Source of the DNA: an uncultured Lewinella sp.
GTDB lineage: Bacteria; Bacteroidota; Bacteroidia; Chitinophagales; Saprospiraceae
Direction of reading: 5' to 3'
DNA: 64,000 nt
Assembly: GCA_913057725.1 (NCBI GenBank)
Contig: CAJXOS010000001.1
Location: forward strand, 49,828 to 113,827
The notes under the pieces were generated by a model, which ran no database searches, was not told the origin of the DNA, and saw only the letters and a program-made list of their open reading frames with translations. Every line of letters starts with the position of its first letter. Position 1 is the stretch's first letter. Shown here one piece after another: positions 50,397 through 58,691 of the stretch. The position numbers and the translations under genes were made by a program.

Positions 50397-52844
50397 TTAC
50401 TTGATATCCTTTTGTTCTACGGCATTAACAAATAAGATGTTACCAATGTTGCTGTAACCTGCAAATACCTCTTGGCCATTGTGTTTCACTGCTTCCTCAC
50501 GGAAACCAAGAATGGTTAGATCAGCATCTTGTGATTTTTCATTGATAACGCTCCTGGTATCCATTTTTGGGTCGCGGGCAATAATCTCAATGTTTTGGGT
50601 AGAAATTGGTAGTTGCCCTGCATCAATTAGTTGGTACAAGTGCTGACGTTCCACCTCACAAGTATCTTCTGGGTACAAGGCGAAGATTTTGATTTCGGCC
50701 CCTGACCAGTCCTTATGGCCCATCAAAATATAGGCTAGGAGAATCATCAAATTCGCATTGTCAAAGTCGCTACTTGTTAGCCAGATGTGGATTTGTTTTT
50801 TGAGGCCAAAGCCACGCTCAGAACTAGCTAGGATGGCTATATCAAAATCTATAGAGCGAATCAGCTTAAAGTTGTCTATGATATCCTCTAGATCTTGTGG
50901 GTCATTCTTGGAGAATTCTAATAAGAGAAGGTTGTTTTCTGTACCTGCAATACCTGGCAGCTGGATTACTTGAGCGACACTTGAAGTGTACGACGGACTG
51001 ATCATGGTATCCACATAGATGTTACTATCGCTTGCTTCTCCCATTCTGATCAGGCGTTCCTTTATCGTCTTCGCCTCCTGATTGGTCTGGCGCGAGAGAT
51101 AACCTTTGATCTGATGAATGTAGGTGCCAAAACCATACTTCTGCGATATCCAACGTAACATATCAAATGCACCTAGTCGTTGGAATGAATCGCTGGTAAG
51201 TGCCACCGCAGATGGACGCCAATTACCTTTTTCTTTATCGGCCTTCTGCAAAAAGACTTGCAAACGGCGACTCAACTGGAATATTACGCCCTGGAAAATT
51301 ACAGCGATGCTGCGCTTGTCCGGATTGAAGTAGGCAGTGAGGAAGTATAAGCCTACTATGAACACCAAGGCTAGCAGTGCATAAGAGGCATTCATGAAGA
51401 ACATTAAACCAAAACAGGCGATAGCTCCAAACAATGAAATAAACCACTTAGAGCGGAAGCGAGGTCGGTAACTAGGATCAGCAGCAAAGTGATTCAGGAA
51501 TGAGATCAGGCAGAGGGATCCATAAGTAACCATGAAGAACATAGAAATCACCTCCGCGACACTGTCGATTGCCCCCATGAAAATGAATACCAAGGCTATA
51601 AGAACCGTAATGACAGAAGCATTATAAGGCTCATCGTTCTTACCTCGTCCCTTAGACAACCAGCGGTTAATAAACGGAGTAGGAAATATTTCATCCCGGG
51701 CAATAGCTTGCAAGGTCCTAGGGGCCACCATAATAGAACCTAGTGCGGATGAAATGGTCGCCGCGGCCAAACCGACAGGAATCAACCACCATCCTTGAAT
51801 CGCTATGTCAGACATGACCAGGCTAGAAGTATCAGCCAATGCTTCGGGGCTTGCGGATACAGCCAACTTATAGGCAATTAGGAAATAAATAAACATGCCT
51901 GAGACGGTAGCTGCTAAAGTGCCTAGCGGGATAGATCGGCCAGGATCACGAAGATCTCCAGATAAACCTACGCCGGCGGTCATACCCGTAAAAGCAGGGA
52001 AAATAATGGCGAAAACCGTAAAGAAGCCAAGCGATACTGCTGGGCTATTGCTGCTTGTAGTGGTTTGAGGATTAGTCTGAACAGTCGGTGCTTCTCGTGT
52101 CAACCCCGTACTATCTTCGGTTTGCGCTTGCCATTGTGGATCAATAACAGTAGTGCTATCATCAACGTGTTCTTGATTATAGACTGTTGCGAGCGGATCG
52201 AAGTTGTTGTTTAGGCTATAGTCAGTTTGACCAGCAAAAAAGGCGACCATACTAATAGCCAAGGTAGCGACAACAACATACAAAGCCTTAACACCGAGAT
52301 CGGCCCCTTTTGTGAGAACGATTACCGTCAGTAACAGTAATGCTGGAACACTGATAGTCTGCTTTTTCTCTAGTAGCCAAACTACCCAAGCAGGTAAATC
52401 TAGATTGACTAAAAGCCAATCAATACCGGTATTAAAGGCTTCCGTAAAGGCCATGATATAAAAGGCAACACTAATCGCCTGCGACATATATAGCGCTAAA
52501 CCGATCGTGGAGCCAATGACTAAACCAAATGATCGAGATATGATGTAGTATTCTCCTCCTCCTTCTACCTTTTGATTGGTGGCGATTTCAGCAATCGCCA
52601 TAGCGGTAGGAATGGTAACGGCATGCCCAATCAAAATAATGGCAATCGTTCCTAAAAAGCCGACACTCCCTACAGCAAATCCGAAACGCAAAAACATAAT
52701 TGCGCCCAGAATGGTAGAAATGGCTGTGAAAAAAACTGGTCCTGTCCCGAATTTCTGCTTCATCTGCTCCATGTTCTCGCCAAGATAGGGAGATGTATTA
52801 TATTTGGTGATGCTCATTTCAGACCTATTGTCAAAATGAGTCAT
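50397..52844 (-). CDS. SLC12-like / APC-superfamily permease with large C-terminal domain
   Basis: An 815-aa membrane transporter. The start GTGPVFFTAISTILGAIMFLRFGFAVGSVG (residues about 33-62, cited by position) is typical of cation-chloride cotransporters and related amino-acid permeases. About twelve helices span residues 35-520, including the conserved EIATNQKVEGGGEYYIISRS and IFPAFTGMTAGVGLSGDLRDPG. The C-terminal third is soluble and resembles the SLC12 regulatory domain (LLLLEFSKNDPQDLEDIIDN and IVHIWLTSSDFDNANLMILLAYILMG). It ends with a USP-like ADLTILGFREEAV segment. The transported ion or substrate is not determinable. A second possible start is Met10 at 52817. Confidence 0.85.
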   Translation of the reverse strand: MTHFDNRSEMSITKYNTSPYLGENMEQMKQKFGTGPVFFTAISTILGAIMFLRFGFAVGSVGFLGTIAIILIGHAVTIPTAMAIAEIATNQKVEGGGEYYIISRSFGLVIGSTIGLALYMSQAISVAFYIMAFTEAFNTGIDWLLVNLDLPAWVVWLLEKKQTISVPALLLLTVIVLTKGADLGVKALYVVVATLAISMVAFFAGQTDYSLNNNFDPLATVYNQEHVDDSTTVIDPQWQAQTEDSTGLTREAPTVQTNPQTTTSSNSPAVSLGFFTVFAIIFPAFTGMTAGVGLSGDLRDPGRSIPLGTLAATVSGMFIYFLIAYKLAVSASPEALADTSSLVMSDIAIQGWWLIPVGLAAATISSALGSIMVAPRTLQAIARDEIFPTPFINRWLSKGRGKNDEPYNASVITVLIALVFIFMGAIDSVAEVISMFFMVTYGSLCLISFLNHFAADPSYRPRFRSKWFISLFGAIACFGLMFFMNASYALLALVFIVGLYFLTAYFNPDKRSIAVIFQGVIFQLSRRLQVFLQKADKEKGNWRPSAVALTSDSFQRLGAFDMLRWISQKYGFGTYIHQIKGYLSRQTNQEAKTIKERLIRMGEASDSNIYVDTMISPSYTSSVAQVIQLPGIAGTENNLLLLEFSKNDPQDLEDIIDNFKLIRSIDFDIAILASSERGFGLKKQIHIWLTSSDFDNANLMILLAYILMGHKDWSGAEIKIFALYPEDTCEVERQHLYQLIDAGQLPISTQNIEIIARDPKMDTRSVINEKSQDADLTILGFREEAVKHNGQEVFAGYSNIGNILFVNAVEQKDIK

Positions 52845-52905
52845 GCCACTCTTCTAATACTCCACCCCGAGCCCTAATTTTTGCGTATCAGAATAAACTA
52901 AGTGC

Positions 52906-54246
52906 ATGAGTACAACAACTCAAAAGGCCCGAGTGGCCGTAATTGGAGCAGGATGTTCCGGAATCACCACTATTAAGAACTTGCTTCAAGCGGGTGTAGA
53001 AGATGTCGTATGCTACGAGCAGAACGGCGATATTGGAGGCAATTGGATTTACTCTCCTAAGATATCTCATAGCAGTGTTTGTGAGACAACTCACATCATT
53101 TCTTCAAAGACCCTCTCGGCATTCGAGGACTATCCGATGCCGGATGATTACCCAGATTATCCCTCTCACGAGCAAGTGTTGGCTTACTTCCGAGATTATG
53201 CGCGACACTTTGGTCTCTATGATCATATCCAGTTTAATACATCGGTAAAGCATGTGCAGTTGCTGGATGATCAGCGTTGGAAGTTAGAATTGAGTGACGG
53301 CAAAAAGGAAGTATTTGATTATCTGTTGATTGCGAATGGTCATCATAATGTACCGCGCCATCCGGAAGGTATAGCTGAATCGTTTGCTGGTGAATATTTG
53401 CATTCGCATGCTTACAAGACAAATACTCCTTTTAAAGATCAACGTGTTCTTGTAATTGGTTGTGGTAATTCGGGCTGCGATTGTGCAGTAGAGATCAGCC
53501 GCGTTGCGGAGCATACTAGTATTAGTATTCGCCGGGCACAGTACATCGTACCTAAGTTCTTCTTGGGGCGTCCCACAGATACCTTTAATAGTACATTGAC
53601 CTATCTGCCTAAGAAACTGGGGGGCTGGATGCGTTCATTAACGCTCAAAATGATGATAGGGAACTACAGGGCTTATAATCTTCCAGAGCCAAATTTTCCG
53701 GTTACTGCAGCTCACCCAACGATGAATTCTGAGCTGCTTTACAAGATTCGCCACGGCAAGGTGCACCCACGTACAGGTATTGAAAAAATAGTGGGGAAAA
53801 AGATCACATTTACTGATGGCCGTACTGAGGAGTATGATACGATTGTAGCGGCAACGGGCTATAAAATTACCCTTCCGTTTTTTGATCAAGACTTTATCAA
53901 CTACGAGGAAGCCGATCGCGTGCCATTGTATCTAAGGATGTTCCATGAGTCTTATCCTAGTTTGGCGTTTATTGGGTTGTTCCAACCGCAAGGTGCTATC
54001 TGGCCTTTAAGTGACTTACAGGCTAAACTTGCCGCCAACATGATTATGGGACGTTGGAATCGTCCAGAAAAAATTGGAGCCTTGGCAGAGCAGGACAGTG
54101 ACTTTATTGAGAAGGAATTTACACGTAGTAAGCGCCATACCATTGAGGTGCACTATCATCGTTTCCGTAAGCGCTTGCTACAACAGATTCCCGGTACGGC
54201 TCCCAGTTGGGAGGGCATAAAAAAAGCTGTGCTCGAAAAGATCTGA
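52906..54246 (+). CDS. Flavin-containing monooxygenase (class B)
   Basis: An FAD- and NADPH-dependent monooxygenase of 446 aa. The FAD-binding GxGxxG is at residues 14-19 (IGAGCSGI), the FMO signature FxGxxxHxxxY/FK is at 150-161 (FAGEYLHSHAYK), and the second nucleotide loop GCGNSG lies at 175-180. The FMO-type ATGYK motif is in VAATGYKITLPFF (about 311). The substrate, a soft nucleophile such as an amine or sulfide, is unknown. A near-consensus box (TAATTTTTG, one base too long) lies 23 nt upstream. The last codons overlap a minus-strand terminator. Confidence 0.9.
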   Translation: MSTTTQKARVAVIGAGCSGITTIKNLLQAGVEDVVCYEQNGDIGGNWIYSPKISHSSVCETTHIISSKTLSAFEDYPMPDDYPDYPSHEQVLAYFRDYARHFGLYDHIQFNTSVKHVQLLDDQRWKLELSDGKKEVFDYLLIANGHHNVPRHPEGIAESFAGEYLHSHAYKTNTPFKDQRVLVIGCGNSGCDCAVEISRVAEHTSISIRRAQYIVPKFFLGRPTDTFNSTLTYLPKKLGGWMRSLTLKMMIGNYRAYNLPEPNFPVTAAHPTMNSELLYKIRHGKVHPRTGIEKIVGKKITFTDGRTEEYDTIVAATGYKITLPFFDQDFINYEEADRVPLYLRMFHESYPSLAFIGLFQPQGAIWPLSDLQAKLAANMIMGRWNRPEKIGALAEQDSDFIEKEFTRSKRHTIEVHYHRFRKRLLQQIPGTAPSWEGIKKAVLEKI

Positions 54247-54253
54247 ACACAGC
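54219..54253 (-). terminator. Minus-strand terminator overlapping the 3' end of the monooxygenase gene
   Basis: On the minus strand GCTGTG (54253-54248) and CACAGC (54231-54226) with two further pairs form a hairpin followed directly by seven T (54225-54219). It would terminate the GH25 transcript after a 290-nt trailer, or an RNA that starts in the 54247-54544 gap. Confidence 0.5.
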
Positions 54254-54544
54254 AAAAGGGCTACAGTATAGGATAAAAGCTTATGCCCACAAAGAAACAT
54301 GCTGGGTGTGAAGTAGATATTAAGTGCGGATTAAATTACTGAGTTGACTCGCTGATTTTAACTGATCTTAGTCTAAGGATAGAAAAGGCCAGGAGGTTGT
54401 TGGAGAAACAATGTCCTGGCCACAAGCAAGTCTTTCTTAAAGCAGGAAAACGAAGTAAGAGAGATAAGAAAGATTGACAGCAAGAAATCAATGATTGACG
54501 TTGCAAATATGCTGGACAAATGTGAAGTGTAGCTTAATGCAGCG
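54247..54544. other. 298-bp gap without a protein gene, containing a GC-rich hairpin
   Basis: No open frame stands out. GGCCAGGA (54387-54394) and TCCTGGCC (54414-54421) form a perfect 8-bp stem, with GTTGTT/AACAAT extending it inward. Together with the minus-strand terminator at 54219-54253 the region could be a long 3' UTR of the GH25 gene or hold a small RNA. I see no tRNA structure. Confidence 0.4.
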
Positions 54545-55252
54545 TTAATCTTGCTTAAAGCTTAGGGCCGTGTCTTGAGAATAGGCCAAGCTGTCAAAAG
54601 CCAACCAGTCGCCGTAGAATACATTGAAGTCTACGTGACCTTCAATACCTGCTAAATGACCGCGGTTTCCATATTGCCAAAACTGCCAGTTTCGTCCACA
54701 AGCCAATACGGGCTTTTCTTCACTATAGCGGGCAATCCAGAGTGGATAATCATCAAAATGCCCCGCCAGGTATCGATTGTAGAACTTGAGATTGGTATAT
54801 AAGATGGGAGCAATGCCGTAGTGATCACGGACGGTACTTAGCCAAGTATGCAGCGCATGTACAAGGTCTTTGGGATTTACCCCATCCAGAACCTCTATAT
54901 CTAAGACTGGAGGAAGGTCGCCATCTCGCAATTCGACTTGACCGAGGAAGAAGGCGGCTTGTCGGTGTGCATCTGTTTTGGGGCGAAAGAAATGATATGC
55001 GCCTCTGCGGATACCCGCCTCTTGGATAAGCTGCCAGTTTTTATGGAAGAGCGTATCCAGATGAGTAGCACCTTCTGTGGCCTTCACAAAGGCAAAATGG
55101 ACATCTTGCTGAGCTACTTCAGGCCAATTTATTTGCAGTTGATAACGGGAAACATCAATCCCCTGGATCAGGTAATCTGATCTTCGTTCAGTGTCTCGCT
55201 GGCAGGATAACAACAGCAAGAACATTACGCCGGTATAGAGCAACCTACGCAC
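54545..55252 (-). CDS. GH25 family lysozyme lipoprotein
   Basis: A muramidase-type glycosidase of 235 aa. A short signal with lipobox LLSC (Cys17) makes it a lipoprotein. The GH25 domain (about 28-220) is complete: IQGIDVSRYQLQINW with the conserved Asp, FAFVKATEGATHLD, RGAYHFFRP, PVLDIEVLDG (the catalytic Asp/Glu pair), PILYTNLKFYNRY, WIARYSEEKP, WQFWQYG and GHVDFNVFYG. It cleaves the MurNAc-GlcNAc bond. As a lipoprotein it may act in cell-wall remodelling, but the outward orientation cannot be read here. It is monocistronic. Confidence 0.9.
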   Translation of the reverse strand: MRRLLYTGVMFLLLLSCQRDTERRSDYLIQGIDVSRYQLQINWPEVAQQDVHFAFVKATEGATHLDTLFHKNWQLIQEAGIRRGAYHFFRPKTDAHRQAAFFLGQVELRDGDLPPVLDIEVLDGVNPKDLVHALHTWLSTVRDHYGIAPILYTNLKFYNRYLAGHFDDYPLWIARYSEEKPVLACGRNWQFWQYGNRGHLAGIEGHVDFNVFYGDWLAFDSLAYSQDTALSFKQD

Positions 55253-55428
55253 GGATAGGGATGGATTGATAAATAATTGCTACTGGTGTATAAACACCAT
55301 ATTTTTCTCTCATAACGCCGAATCGTAACGAAAAGATGCGTTTCACGCCGCGAATTTGACCAATTCTTATTTGGAAACAGACTTAAATCGAAAGAATAGC
55401 GCTTGGGCGACAGGAGTAAAGGAAATGG

Positions 55429-55466
55429 TATTTTTGTGTGCTAGAATATTCCCTTAGAGGAATATT
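55429..55466 (+). promoter_or_regulatory. -7 box and leader hairpin of the aminotransferase gene
   Basis: TATTTTTG (55429-55436) is a perfect TAnnTTTG match 105 nt before the ATG. The early leader holds a perfect inverted repeat AATATTCC (55445-55452) / GGAATATT (55459-55466), which may form a 5' hairpin or be an operator overlapping +1. Confidence 0.45.
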
Positions 55467-55541
55467 GATAAGATTAAGAGATCAGATTTAATTCCAATAT
55501 TCTCTAGAGAACTCAACTAATCCAGCTAACCAATATCCAAT

Positions 55542-56732
55542 ATGCCTAATCTTCGTCAGTTGTTTTTATCCCATGTAGCACAGACTAGTGATTTTCCACT
55601 TGGTCTAGAGATAGCGAGCTCTGAAGGGATGTACCTGTATGATCAAGAAGGAAAAGCCTACTTGGATCTGATTGCTGGCATTGGAGTAAGTAGCTTAGGG
55701 CACCGTCATCCAGCGGTAGTAGGGGCAGCAAAAGATCAGTTAGATAAATATTTGCACACCATTGTATACGGAGAGTTTGTGTTATCACCGCAAGTGAAAC
55801 TGGCCACCTTGTTAGCGGAGCATCTGCCCGATCCACTAGATAGCGTATACTTCGTAAATAGTGGAACAGAGGCAACGGAAGGGGCCATGAAACTGGCTAA
55901 ACGTTATACGGGCCGCCATGAGTTTGTAGCAGCCACTCGCTCCTATCATGGTAGTACACAGGGCTCTGCTAGCTTGATGTGGCCTAAAGACTTTACCCAA
56001 GCGTTCCACCCTTTACTTCCTGGGATTCGTCATCTTGATTTCAATTGCCACGCCTGCTTGGATCGTATTACCAAGAATACGGCTGCAGTAATTCTGGAAA
56101 CAGTGCAAGCAGAATGGGGGATAAGGAGGCCCAATAAAGAGTGGTTACAGGCAGTACGTAAGCGATGTGACAAAGTTGGAGCCTTACTCATTCTCGATGA
56201 AATTCAAGCAGGCTATGGTCGTACAGGTACACTGTGGGCTTTTGAGCAATACGATGTAATACCTGACATCTTGCTGATCGCCAAAGGCATGGGAGGTGGT
56301 ATGCCTATCGGGGCCTTTGTGGCTGCAAGAGAGGTAATGCATAGCTTGGCTAGCGACCCCATCCTTGGGCATATTACCACCTTTGGTGGGCATCCGGTCA
56401 CGACTGCTGCTGGACTGGCTACGCTGGAAACCCTATTGCAAGAAGATTACATTGCGCAAGTGCCTATCAAGGAAAAGCTCTTCTTGGAATTATTGCAACA
56501 TCCTCGGATTCTTGACGTACGGTCAGCTGGGCTTTGGCTAGCCGTAGAGCTTAGTAGTTTTGATGAAGTACAGGCCGTCATTCACCATTGCTTAGAGCGT
56601 GGACTCATTACGGATTGGTTTCTGTTTAATGACCGGAGTCTGCGAATAGCCCCGCCGTTGATCATTACAGAGGCCGAGATTCGGAAGGCGTGTGCTATTA
56701 TACTGGAAGGGCTTGATGGGAGAGTGGGGTAG
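55542..56732 (+). CDS. Class III PLP-dependent aminotransferase (ArgD/GABA-aminotransferase-like)
   Basis: A PLP enzyme of 396 aa. Seen: a substrate-binding LDLIAGIGVSSLGHRHPAV, the phosphate-binding FVNSGTEATEGAMKLAKRYTG (residues about 103-123, cited by position), LILDEIQAGYGRTGTLWAFEQ with the PLP-pairing Asp, the PLP lysine in LLIAKGMGGGMPIGAF (about 242-257) and HITTFGGHPVTTAAGLAT. The family includes acetylornithine and 4-aminobutyrate aminotransferases; the sequence alone does not settle the donor. No arginine-pathway genes are adjacent, which speaks mildly against ArgD. It has its own promoter and a long leader. Confidence 0.85.
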   Translation: MPNLRQLFLSHVAQTSDFPLGLEIASSEGMYLYDQEGKAYLDLIAGIGVSSLGHRHPAVVGAAKDQLDKYLHTIVYGEFVLSPQVKLATLLAEHLPDPLDSVYFVNSGTEATEGAMKLAKRYTGRHEFVAATRSYHGSTQGSASLMWPKDFTQAFHPLLPGIRHLDFNCHACLDRITKNTAAVILETVQAEWGIRRPNKEWLQAVRKRCDKVGALLILDEIQAGYGRTGTLWAFEQYDVIPDILLIAKGMGGGMPIGAFVAAREVMHSLASDPILGHITTFGGHPVTTAAGLATLETLLQEDYIAQVPIKEKLFLELLQHPRILDVRSAGLWLAVELSSFDEVQAVIHHCLERGLITDWFLFNDRSLRIAPPLIITEAEIRKACAIILEGLDGRVG

Positions 56733-56863
56733 ATTGGGGGGTAAGCGTCGGGGAACGCTTAACGAGTAGAAGGGGCTTAAGGAATAAACATAAGTGGTAA
56801 TACACTTGACTGAAGCACAGAAAAATATCAATCCGCTTTATCCGCTGAGCCCGGAACTATTCT

Positions 56864-56871
56864 TACTTTTG
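56864..56871 (+). promoter_or_regulatory. -7 promoter box for aspS
   Basis: TACTTTTG, a perfect TAnnTTTG match, 50 nt before ATG 56922. Confidence 0.5.
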
Positions 56872-56921
56872 CGGCTCTTATAACTAATACCTCAATACCG
56901 AGGAAACAAATAGAAATTCTC

Positions 56922-58691
56922 ATGTATCGGACACACAACTGCGGAGAACTCCGCATCGCTGACGTCGGAAAGGAAGTGACCCTGGGCGGCTGGGTCCAAG
57001 TGAGCCGCGATTTTGGTGCATTGACCTTTGTGGATTTGCGCGACCGTTATGGTATTACGCAGCTTGTATTCGATATTGAAGATGATGCGGATTTAGCCGA
57101 ACGTGCTCGTAAATTGGGCCGTGAGTTTGTAGTATCTGCGAAGGGGCTGGTGCGTGAGCGTACCAACAAAAACCCTAACCGCGATACAGGTGATATTGAG
57201 ATTGAGGTAAAGGAAATGACGATCCTCAATAGCTCAAAGGTGCCACCGTTTACTATTGAAGAAGAAACGGATGGTGGTGATGACTTGCGTATGAAGTATC
57301 GCTACTTGGATTTACGCCGGGGGCCAGTACAGCGAAATATCATTTTCCGGAGCAAGCTGGCTTTGGAAACCCGCAAGTATTTGGATAGCCAAAGCTTCGT
57401 GGAGGTTGAGACTCCATTCTTGATTAAGAGTACACCAGAAGGTGCACGTGACTTCGTAGTGCCAAGCCGGATGAATCCGGGGCAATTTTATGCGCTACCG
57501 CAAAGTCCGCAAACCTTTAAGCAGATTTTGATGGTAGCTGGTTACGACCGTTACTTCCAAATCGTGAAGTGTTTCCGGGATGAGGACTTGCGTGCGGATC
57601 GCCAGCCAGAGTTTACGCAGATTGACTGCGAGATGGCGTTTGTGACCCAAGAAGAAGTGTTGGCCACCTTTGAAGGGTTGACTAAGCACTTGTTCCATCA
57701 TACGCTAGGTGTGGAGTTGCCAGACTTCCCACATATGACCTACGATGAAGCCATGAAGCGCTACGGTATCGATAAGCCTGATGTGCGTTTCGGTATGGAA
57801 TTGACTGATCTCAACGAAGTAGCTCAGAACAAAGGCTTCAAGGTTTTTGATTCTGCAGAATTGGTAGTAGGTATCTGTGCGAAAGGTCAAGTAGGCCTTA
57901 CTCGTAAGCAGCTGGATGGACTCACCGATTGGGTGAAGCGCCCACAAATTGGTGCCAAGGGACTTGTATATGTGAAGTGTAATGAAGATGGTAGCTTCAA
58001 GTCGAGCGTAGATAAATTCTACAGCCAAGAGGATTTGGCTGCTTGGGCAGAAGTGCTGGGTGCTGAACCTGGTGACCTTCTTCTAGTCTTAAGCGGTGAA
58101 GAAGAAAAGACCCGCAAGCAAATGGGAGAACTGCGCCTGGAAATGGGCCGCCGCATGGATCTTATGGACCCAGCAGAGTTTAAGCCATTGTGGGTTGTTG
58201 ACTTCCCTCTACTAGAGTGGGATGAAGAGTCGGAGCGTTTCCACGCGATGCACCACCCGTTCACTAGCCCGAAGAAGGCGGATATGGAGCGCATGTTGAA
58301 TGGTGATCATGAAACCATGAAGTCGTTGCGTGCTGATGCCTATGACTTGGTGATCAATGGTGTAGAGATTGGTGGTGGTTCTATTCGTATCCACGATCGT
58401 CAATTGCAGGAGAAAAACTTCAAACTGCTAGGCTTCACGGATGAGGAGGCAGAAGAGCAGTTTGGTTTCCTAATGGGCGCCTTCGAATATGGTGCTCCTC
58501 CACACGGTGGTATTGCCTTCGGTTTCGATCGCTTGTGTGCAGTGATGAACGGACAAAACTCTATCCGTGACTTCATTGCTTTCCCTAAGAATAACCAGGG
58601 CCGCGATATGATGATTGATGCGCCAGCCTCAGTATCTACAGAACAGCTCGATGAATTGGGCTTGATGATGAAGCCAGAAGAAAAGAGCTAG
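56922..58691 (+). CDS. aspS: Aspartate--tRNA ligase
   Basis: Charges tRNA(Asp). The 589-aa bacterial-type AspRS has an N-terminal OB anticodon-binding domain (about 1-105; [20 protein letters not shown]), the class II motif 1 region ([17 protein letters not shown]), motif 2 [18 protein letters not shown] (about 217-234), the GAD insertion domain (about 300-420) and motif 3 GIAFGFDRL (about 539-547). The length and the GAD domain are typical. Neighbouring genes are unrelated. Its stop overlaps the convergent CHAT gene by 4 nt. Confidence 0.97.
   Translation: MYRTHNCGELRIADVGKEVTLGGWVQVSRDFGALTFVDLRDRYGITQLVFDIEDDADLAERARKLGREFVVSAKGLVRERTNKNPNRDTGDIEIEVKEMTILNSSKVPPFTIEEETDGGDDLRMKYRYLDLRRGPVQRNIIFRSKLALETRKYLDSQSFVEVETPFLIKSTPEGARDFVVPSRMNPGQFYALPQSPQTFKQILMVAGYDRYFQIVKCFRDEDLRADRQPEFTQIDCEMAFVTQEEVLATFEGLTKHLFHHTLGVELPDFPHMTYDEAMKRYGIDKPDVRFGMELTDLNEVAQNKGFKVFDSAELVVGICAKGQVGLTRKQLDGLTDWVKRPQIGAKGLVYVKCNEDGSFKSSVDKFYSQEDLAAWAEVLGAEPGDLLLVLSGEEEKTRKQMGELRLEMGRRMDLMDPAEFKPLWVVDFPLLEWDEESERFHAMHHPFTSPKKADMERMLNGDHETMKSLRADAYDLVINGVEIGGGSIRIHDRQLQEKNFKLLGFTDEEAEEQFGFLMGAFEYGAPPHGGIAFGFDRLCAVMNGQNSIRDFIAFPKNNQGRDMMIDAPASVSTEQLDELGLMMKPEEKS

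Noticed and set aside
56742..56761. Short hairpin after the aminotransferase gene as a terminator
   Set aside because: The stem TAAGCGT/ACGCTTA is only 7 bp and is followed by a purine-rich stretch, not T.
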